Shown here one piece after another: positions 59,111 through 64,000 of a DNA stretch of 64,000 bases. This DNA is from Cloacibacterium sp047601505 (GTDB lineage Bacteria; Bacteroidota; Bacteroidia; Flavobacteriales; Weeksellaceae): assembly GCF_047601505.1 (NCBI RefSeq), contig NZ_JASGJD010000001.1, positions 930,001 to 994,000 on the forward strand, written 5' to 3'. Position numbers and translations under genes: made by a program. The notes beneath the pieces are model-generated. The model saw only the letters and a list, made by a program, of their open reading frames with translations, was not told where the DNA came from and searched no databases. Position 1 is the first letter of the stretch; each line of letters opens with the position of its first letter.

Positions 59111-60127
59111 TAATTCCCCAGTATTTTTTGACCTCAAAATCCCCAAATGCTTATAAGCTTTTTCTGTAACTTCTCTTCCTCGGGGAGTTCTGATGATAAA
59201 ACCTTCTTGTATTAAAAACGGTTCATAAACTTCTTCAATCGTTTCGGGATTTTCGCCAATGGAAGTTGCCAAAGCAGAAATTCCTACAGGTTTTCCTTTG
59301 AAATTTTCAATCATTACTCGCATAATTTTGTTGTCCATATCATCGAGACCAAATTCATCTACGTTTAAAGAATTTAATGCAAATTTTGTGATTTCAATTT
59401 CAATTTCACCATTGCCTTTTATTTCTGCAAAATCTCGAACTCTGCGCAAAAGTGCATTTGCAATTCTGGGTGTTCCTCGGCTTCTTCTTGCAATTTCGAG
59501 CGCTGCATCTTCGTAGATAGGAACGCCCAAAACTCTAGAACTTCTCTCGATAATCATTCCCAAAAGTTCAATGGTATAATATTCTAATCTGCTTTGAATT
59601 CCGAATCTTGCCAACATTGGTTTCGTAAGCATTCCGCTTCTTGTAGTTGCTCCAACCAAAGTAAAAGGGTTGAGACTAATTTGTACCGAACGTGCATTAG
59701 GACCTGTTTCCAGCATAATGTCGATTTTGTAATCTTCCATTGCCGAATACAAATATTCTTCCACAACTGGCGAAAGCCTGTGGATTTCATCAATAAAAAG
59801 CACATCGTTTTCTTCTAAATTGGTAAGCAATCCTGCTAAACTTCCAGGTTTATCCAAAACGGGACCAGAAGTTACTTTGCAGCCAACCCCCAATTCATTA
59901 GCAATGATATGAGCCAACGTAGTTTTTCCTAAGCCTGGCGGGCCGTGCAACAAAACGTGGTCTAAAGCAGAACCTCGGTTTTTGGCGGCTGCCACAAAAA
60001 CTTCCAGATTATCCAAAGTTTTTCTTTGTCCGGCAAAATCTCGGAAACTCTGCGGACGAATTTTTTCTTCCTGCATCAGTTCGTCATCAGAAAAATTGTC
60101 TTTATCGGCGTGAAGAAAATCGGGCAT
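59105..60127 (-). CDS. ruvB: Holliday junction branch migration helicase RuvB
   Basis: 340 residues from ATG 60127 (MPDFLHADKDNFSDDELM); an upstream TTG lies in the -7 box and is rejected. IRPQSFRDFAGQ, Walker A LHGPPGLGKTTLAH, Walker B VLFIDEIHRLSP, sensor LVGATTRSGML, arginine finger region SRGTPRIANALLRR, winged-helix C-terminus with TPRGREVTEKAY. Works with RuvA and RuvC in recombinational repair; neither is in the window. Confidence 0.97.
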   Translation of the reverse strand: MPDFLHADKDNFSDDELMQEEKIRPQSFRDFAGQRKTLDNLEVFVAAAKNRGSALDHVLLHGPPGLGKTTLAHIIANELGVGCKVTSGPVLDKPGSLAGLLTNLEENDVLFIDEIHRLSPVVEEYLYSAMEDYKIDIMLETGPNARSVQISLNPFTLVGATTRSGMLTKPMLARFGIQSRLEYYTIELLGMIIERSSRVLGVPIYEDAALEIARRSRGTPRIANALLRRVRDFAEIKGNGEIEIEITKFALNSLNVDEFGLDDMDNKIMRVMIENFKGKPVGISALATSIGENPETIEEVYEPFLIQEGFIIRTPRGREVTEKAYKHLGILRSKNTGELF

Positions 60128-60142
60128 TTTTTTTAATTTATC

Positions 60143-60150
60143 CAAAGATA
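60143..60150 (-). promoter_or_regulatory. Promoter -7 box of ruvB
   Basis: Minus strand TATCTTTG, ending 15 bp before the ATG, which decides the start. Confidence 0.6.
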
Positions 60151-60259
60151 GAAAAAATTGTACTCAGATAGAGGTAAGATTTAGAGTAAAATCTAGAAAA
60201 AGAAGATTTAAAATAACAATTTGATAAGAAAAGATTCGGTGTTTTAGAATAGATTGCCG

Positions 60260-60267
60260 TAATTTTG
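60260..60267 (+). promoter_or_regulatory. Promoter -7 box of the MFS gene
   Basis: TAATTTTG ends 8 nt before the ATG at 60276, giving a very short leader. Confidence 0.5.
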
Positions 60268-60275
60268 CACTCGAA

Positions 60276-61427
60276 ATGAGTGTATTAGAAACGAGACAAA
60301 AACAAAGAATCGCCCTTTCTGCATATTTCCTTCTTTCGGGAATTTGCTTTTCTTCTTGGGCTTCTAGAATTCCTACTATAAAAGATAATTTTAACCTTAA
60401 TGAAGATTCTTTAGGGAATTTGTTAATGGTAATGCCTGCAAGTGCTGTGATAGGAATTCCACTTTCTGGTTGGTTGGTTTCAAAATTTGATAGTCGAATT
60501 CCGCTTCAAGTGGCTAGTTTTACTTTTTTGTTGTCTTTGCTTTCAGTTGGTTTTGCACCATCAATTTGGTTTATTGTTGCTTCTTTGGTGGTATTTTCTA
60601 TTTCATTAAGAGTGATTAATATTTCCATCAATACACAATCTATTTCAATTCAAGAAAAATTCGAGAAAAAAATTGTAGGCAGTTTTCATGGAATTTGGAG
60701 TATTGGCGGTATTTTGGGCGTACTTTTTTCTACAATTATGATTAAATTCAAAATTTCTATAGAATGGCATCTTTTAATGGTTGCAATTTTTGGAATTTTG
60801 ATGGTTCTTTTTGCCTTTCCACATTTGTTGAGGGATGATAAATCTAGAAGTGGAGGAGGTTTTAAATTAGGAAAACCGAGTAAATATATTTCACTTTTAG
60901 GCTTCATTGTTTTCTTTGCAGCGATTTGCGAAGGAGGAATGTACGACTGGAATGGCGTTTATTTTAAAGAAATTGTAAATGAAAAAGTTTTTACGTTTGG
61001 ATATTTACTTTTTATGATTTCTATGACCATTTCTAGATTAACTATTGATAAAATGATGGAACATTTTGGGATGCAAAAATTGTATATTTTAGGCTCTGTT
61101 CTTATAGTTTTAGGAGTTTCTATGGCAATTATTTTTCCATATTTCTGGCCAGCACTTATAGGTTTTTGTATGGTAGGATTTGGGGTTTCTGGGTTGTATC
61201 CTATGACTTATATTCTTGCAGGAAGAGCCAAAAAATATTCTGTAGGAATTGTAATTTCAATTGTAAGTACCTATTCTACCATTGGGATGTTTCTCGGGCC
61301 TCCAATTATTGGTTATTTGGCTCACGCATTTGGTTTGCAAAGAGCATTTATTACCTTTATTGTAGGAGGTTTAATGTTTATTCCGCTTTCTAAAATGGTT
61401 TTCAATCATTTGAAAAATAGAGATTAA
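60276..61427 (+). CDS. MFS transporter
   Basis: 383 residues with about twelve membrane helices. SGWLVSKFDSR is the loop 2-3 motif of the major facilitator superfamily; SFHGIWSIGGILG and YSTIGMFLGPPIIGYLAHAFG are typical of the fucose-permease/YfmO-like branch. 88 bp upstream of hutI in the same direction, so a role in importing histidine-pathway substrates is possible but unproven. Confidence 0.82.
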   Translation: MSVLETRQKQRIALSAYFLLSGICFSSWASRIPTIKDNFNLNEDSLGNLLMVMPASAVIGIPLSGWLVSKFDSRIPLQVASFTFLLSLLSVGFAPSIWFIVASLVVFSISLRVINISINTQSISIQEKFEKKIVGSFHGIWSIGGILGVLFSTIMIKFKISIEWHLLMVAIFGILMVLFAFPHLLRDDKSRSGGGFKLGKPSKYISLLGFIVFFAAICEGGMYDWNGVYFKEIVNEKVFTFGYLLFMISMTISRLTIDKMMEHFGMQKLYILGSVLIVLGVSMAIIFPYFWPALIGFCMVGFGVSGLYPMTYILAGRAKKYSVGIVISIVSTYSTIGMFLGPPIIGYLAHAFGLQRAFITFIVGGLMFIPLSKMVFNHLKNRD

Positions 61428-61514
61428 AATCTTCAAAATAAAACTTTTCGTTTTGTCAATATAATTCTTGAGCGAAGAATCAAATTTTCTTAATTTTACA
61501 AAAATCATTTTTCT

Positions 61515-62753
61515 GTGAAATTAATTGGACCCTTCAAACAAATTGTAACGTTGAATAATCTTCCTTTACGAGGAAAAATTTCTGATGAACAACTAGAAAT
61601 CATCGAAAACGGTGGAATTTTAATCAACAACGAAAACAGAATAGAAGAAGTAGGAAGCTACGATGTTATTGCGAGCAAAGTGAAGCAGGCTCTCTCTAAC
61701 TCTCCAACTCTCCAATTCTCCACCTCGGTTGTTCTTCCCGCATTTGTAGATTGCCACACTCATATTTGCTTTGGAGGGAACAGGGCTAATGATTTTGCGA
61801 TGCGAAACGCTGGCAAAACGTACCTCGAAATTGCAGAAAAAGGTGGCGGAATTTGGAGTAGCGTTCAACATACCAGAAATGCTTCAGAAGAAGAACTCTT
61901 AGAAACTCTTTTACAACGAATTAATCAATTAATTTCACTCGGAATTACCACTATCGAAATAAAATCTGGTTATGGATTGAATGTAGAAAGCGAATTAAAA
62001 ATGCTTCGAGTAATTAAAAAAGCTCAAGGAAAATCGAAAGCTACAATTGTCCCAACTTGTCTTTCGGCTCATCTAAAACCGAAAGATTTTGAAGGAACTT
62101 CCGAAGAATATTTACAATATATTTTAGATGAAATTCTGCCAAGAGTTAAAGAAGAAAATTTAGCCAAAAGAGTAGATATTTTCATAGAAAAATCTGCATT
62201 TCAACCTGAAGAAAGTAGGAAATTTTTAGAAAAAGCCAAAAAAATGGGTTTTGAAATCACCGTTCATGCAGACCAATTTACATCTGGAAGTTCTAGAATT
62301 GCTGTTGAGGTAAATGCTTTTTCTGCAGACCATTTAGAAGCTATGATTGACGAAGATATAGCATTTTTAGCAAAATCTGAAACGGTTGCAGTTGCACTTC
62401 CAGGTGCGAGTTTAGGATTGGGAGAACCTTTTGCTCCTGCAAGAAAAATTTTAGATAAAAACGGAATTCTCGCTATTGCAAGCGATTGGAATCCGGGTTC
62501 TGCTCCAATGGGAAATCTCATTGCACAAGCTTCCATTTTAGCAACTTTTCAGAAATTAACCACCGCAGAAGTTTTAGCAGGAATCACTTTTCGAGCAGCG
62601 AAAGCTTTAAATTTAACAGATAGAGGAATTTTAAAAAAAGGAATGAAAGCCGATTTTGTAGTTTATGAAACCGATAATTTTCAGAATATTTTGTATAACC
62701 AAGGAAGTTTAGTGACAAGTGAAGTGTATATTGACGGGAAAAAAATTGTTTAA
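61515..62753 (+). CDS. hutI: Imidazolonepropionase
   Basis: 412 residues; GTG start at 61515. Hydrolyses imidazolonepropionate to N-formimino-glutamate, third step of histidine degradation. VDCHTHICFGGNR metal ligands, IEIKSGYGLN, VHADQF, ASDWNPGSAPMGNL with metal Asp. Residues about 60-70 (ALSNSPTLQFS) are encoded by an 8-bp tandem repeat and look like an insertion between the N-terminal strand region and VVLPAFVDCHTH. Confidence 0.94.
   Translation: MKLIGPFKQIVTLNNLPLRGKISDEQLEIIENGGILINNENRIEEVGSYDVIASKVKQALSNSPTLQFSTSVVLPAFVDCHTHICFGGNRANDFAMRNAGKTYLEIAEKGGGIWSSVQHTRNASEEELLETLLQRINQLISLGITTIEIKSGYGLNVESELKMLRVIKKAQGKSKATIVPTCLSAHLKPKDFEGTSEEYLQYILDEILPRVKEENLAKRVDIFIEKSAFQPEESRKFLEKAKKMGFEITVHADQFTSGSSRIAVEVNAFSADHLEAMIDEDIAFLAKSETVAVALPGASLGLGEPFAPARKILDKNGILAIASDWNPGSAPMGNLIAQASILATFQKLTTAEVLAGITFRAAKALNLTDRGILKKGMKADFVVYETDNFQNILYNQGSLVTSEVYIDGKKIV
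61693..61724. repeat. Octamer tandem repeat inside hutI
   Basis: Four 8-bp units close to TCTCCAAC (TCTCTAAC, TCTCCAAC, TCTCCAAT, TCTCCACC) within the reading frame. Much richer in C than flanking codons. Confidence 0.85.
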
Positions 62754-62776
62754 TTTTAAGCAAATTTTTCGTACAC

Positions 62777-62796
62777 TTTGTCATGCTGAAGGCATC
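62777..62796 (+). repeat. TGAAR-loop hairpin element, copy 1 (left of GIY-YIG gene)
   Basis: TTTGTC, stem ATGC (62783-62786), loop TGAAG, stem GCAT (62792-62795), C. Its 3' 18 nt are 17/18 identical, inverted, to copy 3 on the other side of the gene. Confidence 0.75.
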
Positions 62797-62833
62797 AATA
62801 TAAAGATTAAAAAAAATAAACAAAATGAATTTA

Positions 62834-62853
62834 GTTCCTTTCAGGAAGACAAA
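62834..62853 (-). repeat. TGAAR-loop hairpin element, copy 2
   Basis: On the minus strand: TTTGTC, stem TTCC, loop TGAAA, stem GGAA, C. All stem changes relative to copy 1 are compensated. Confidence 0.65.
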
Positions 62854-62907
62854 CTTTGTGTTTTATTAGTAGCGTTCACTTTGTCTTGTTAACAAAAATT
62901 TAAAATT

Positions 62908-63219
62908 ATGGAAGGATTTTCTGAAGGAATTTACACTTTTTACACTTATATTTTAACAAATAAAAATAGGACGGTGTTATATACTGGTGTTACAAATGAT
63001 CTTCACAGAAGACTTTTTGAACATAAAACAAAGAAAAATCTAAGTAGTTTTACCGCAAAATATAATGTTGAATTTCTTGTATATTACGAAAAATATGGTT
63101 GGATTCATCAAGCAATTGAAAGAGAAAAAGAAATCAAATTAATGAAGAGAAATATTAAATTAGATTTAATTAGAAACTCAAACCCAAATATGGAATTTCT
63201 AAATCATTTATTTGAATAA
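62908..63219 (+). CDS. Small GIY-YIG nuclease (URI family)
   Basis: 103 residues: a single GIY-YIG domain. FYTYILTNKN and VLYTGVTNDLHRRLFEHK cover the GIY and YIG strands and the catalytic Arg34; AIEREKEIK supplies the catalytic Glu (Glu73 probable); the tail WKREW-type region is present as LMKRNIKLDLIRNSNP. No DNA-binding accessory domain. It interrupts hutI and hutG and is flanked by palindromic elements in inverted orientation, which suggests a mobile or repeat-associated module. Chemistry is known for the fold; its role here is not. Confidence 0.88.
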   Translation: MEGFSEGIYTFYTYILTNKNRTVLYTGVTNDLHRRLFEHKTKKNLSSFTAKYNVEFLVYYEKYGWIHQAIEREKEIKLMKRNIKLDLIRNSNPNMEFLNHLFE

Positions 63220-63228
63220 CTTTGTAGA

Positions 63229-63248
63229 GATGCTTTCAGCATGACATA
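63229..63248 (-). repeat. TGAAR-loop hairpin element, copy 3 (right of GIY-YIG gene)
   Basis: On the minus strand: TATGTC, stem ATGC, loop TGAAA, stem GCAT, C. Inverted relative to copy 1. Confidence 0.75.
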
Positions 63249-63269
63249 ATAACGCATAATTTATAATAA

Positions 63270-64000
63270 ATGTTAAACATCTGGCAAGGACGAAACGACG
63301 GAGATTCTCCGCTTCATCACAGGATTTTTCAAAGAGTAAAAATTTCAGAAAACTATGGAAATATCTCGCCGAACAACTTTGTTATACACGGTTTTGCGGT
63401 AGATGAAGGCGTTAGAAGAAACAAAGGAAGAATTGGTGCTGCAAAAGCTCCAGACATCATTAGAAAAAACATGAGCAATTTCCCAGTGGTTTCTCCAGAT
63501 TTTAAATTATTTGATTTTAGGAATATCACTTGCGAAGACCAAAATTTAGAAAAAACTCAAGAAAATCTTGCCGAAAAAGTTTCAATAATTCTTCAAAAAA
63601 ACGCAAAATCTATCGTTTTGGGAGGCGGTCACGAAGTTACTTTTGCACATTATTCAGGCATCAAAAAAGCATTTCCAAACCAAAAAATAGGCATTATTAA
63701 TATCGATGCACATTTTGATAACAGAGAGCCTGAAAATGGTGTAGGAGCAAGTTCAGGAACTGGTTTTTGGCAAATTGCACAAGAAGGAAAAATCTATTCT
63801 TTGCACATCGGGATTCAACGAAATTCTAACACCTTAAAATTGTTTGATACAGCCCATCAATTCGGGATGAAATACATTTTGGCAGACGAAATTTTCTTCG
63901 AAAATCTTCCTAAAATATATCAAAAAATAGACGAACTTATTTCTTCGGTAGATTATCTTTATCTCACCATTTGTGTGGATGTTTTCAACGCGTCAATTGC
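63270..64000 (+). CDS. hutG: Formimidoylglutamase, 3' end beyond window
   Basis: Open from ATG 63270 to the window end (243 codons visible). Ureohydrolase fold: LGGGHEV (His121) and NIDAHFDNRE (Asp146, His148, Asp150) give the dinuclear manganese site; the CVDVFNAS segment at the end is the start of the last metal motif. Hydrolyses N-formimino-glutamate to glutamate and formamide. Same direction as hutI, separated by the GIY-YIG insertion. HutG is preferred over arginase or agmatinase because of the hutI neighbour. Confidence 0.88.
   Translation, partial: MLNIWQGRNDGDSPLHHRIFQRVKISENYGNISPNNFVIHGFAVDEGVRRNKGRIGAAKAPDIIRKNMSNFPVVSPDFKLFDFRNITCEDQNLEKTQENLAEKVSIILQKNAKSIVLGGGHEVTFAHYSGIKKAFPNQKIGIINIDAHFDNREPENGVGASSGTGFWQIAQEGKIYSLHIGIQRNSNTLKLFDTAHQFGMKYILADEIFFENLPKIYQKIDELISSVDYLYLTICVDVFNASI

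Overview
This AT-rich 64 kb window looks like chromosome from a flavobacterium of the Weeksellaceae/Chryseobacterium-Cloacibacterium type (inference). Support comes from Bacteroidetes promoters (TAnnTTTG at -7, twice with TTTG exactly 19 nt upstream), a T9SS sorting domain on a secreted protease, a TonB-dependent receptor with a carboxypeptidase-like N-terminal domain, lipoproteins with short lipoboxes, and paired small genes resembling DUF6452/DUF6048. I saw no tRNA, rRNA, CRISPR array, insertion sequence or integrase.

Layout. 1-7.4 kb: glycosyltransferase, Spy-like periplasmic protein, two tandem DUF3857/transglutaminase-fold proteins, histidine ammonia-lyase. 7.4-18 kb: mostly housekeeping genes (rocD, accBC, DUF177-rpmF, pdxA, ribE, a NtrY-like kinase, trmN6, ftsE, rpmH, nrnA). 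18-34.8 kb: a hydrogenase and nickel locus. hypA-B-C-E runs leftward from a divergent promoter region. Rightward lie hyaA-B-C-D, hypF, an FKBP isomerase, nikR and a TonB receptor, and beyond a ClC channel come hypD and a NiCoT-like nickel permease. 34.8-41 kb: a frameshifted GNAT gene, a hydrolase, dsbD, tilS, ompA-like. 41-49.7 kb: O-methyltransferase, NlpC/P60 peptidase, comEC-like, sdhCAB, and a TlpA-like lipoprotein without redox cysteines. 49.8-57 kb: rlmD, secreted zinc proteases, DUF6452/DUF6048-like genes. 56.4-64 kb: coaE, MBL hydrolase, WG-repeat protein, ruvB, MFS transporter, hutI, a small GIY-YIG nuclease bracketed by palindromic elements, and hutG cut by the window end.

How the genes work together. 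The 18-34.8 kb block is a nearly complete kit for a membrane-bound uptake [NiFe] hydrogenase: Tat-exported small subunit, large subunit, b-type cytochrome, endopeptidase, all six Hyp maturases, NikR and two candidate nickel importers. The small subunit has the six-cysteine proximal-cluster pattern of oxygen-tolerant enzymes. Electrons would enter the quinone pool through the cytochrome; sdhCAB also feeds that pool. hutH, hutI and hutG give part of histidine degradation; hutU is not in the window.

Most notable unexplained structure: (i) hairpin elements with a constant TTTGTC lead and TGAAR loop but covarying stems, three of them around the GIY-YIG gene; (ii) a repeat-like in-frame insertion in hypF; (iii) 7- and 8-bp tandem repeats in leaders and inside coaE and hutI; (iv) a 12-bp motif placed identically before nikR and the TonB receptor gene.
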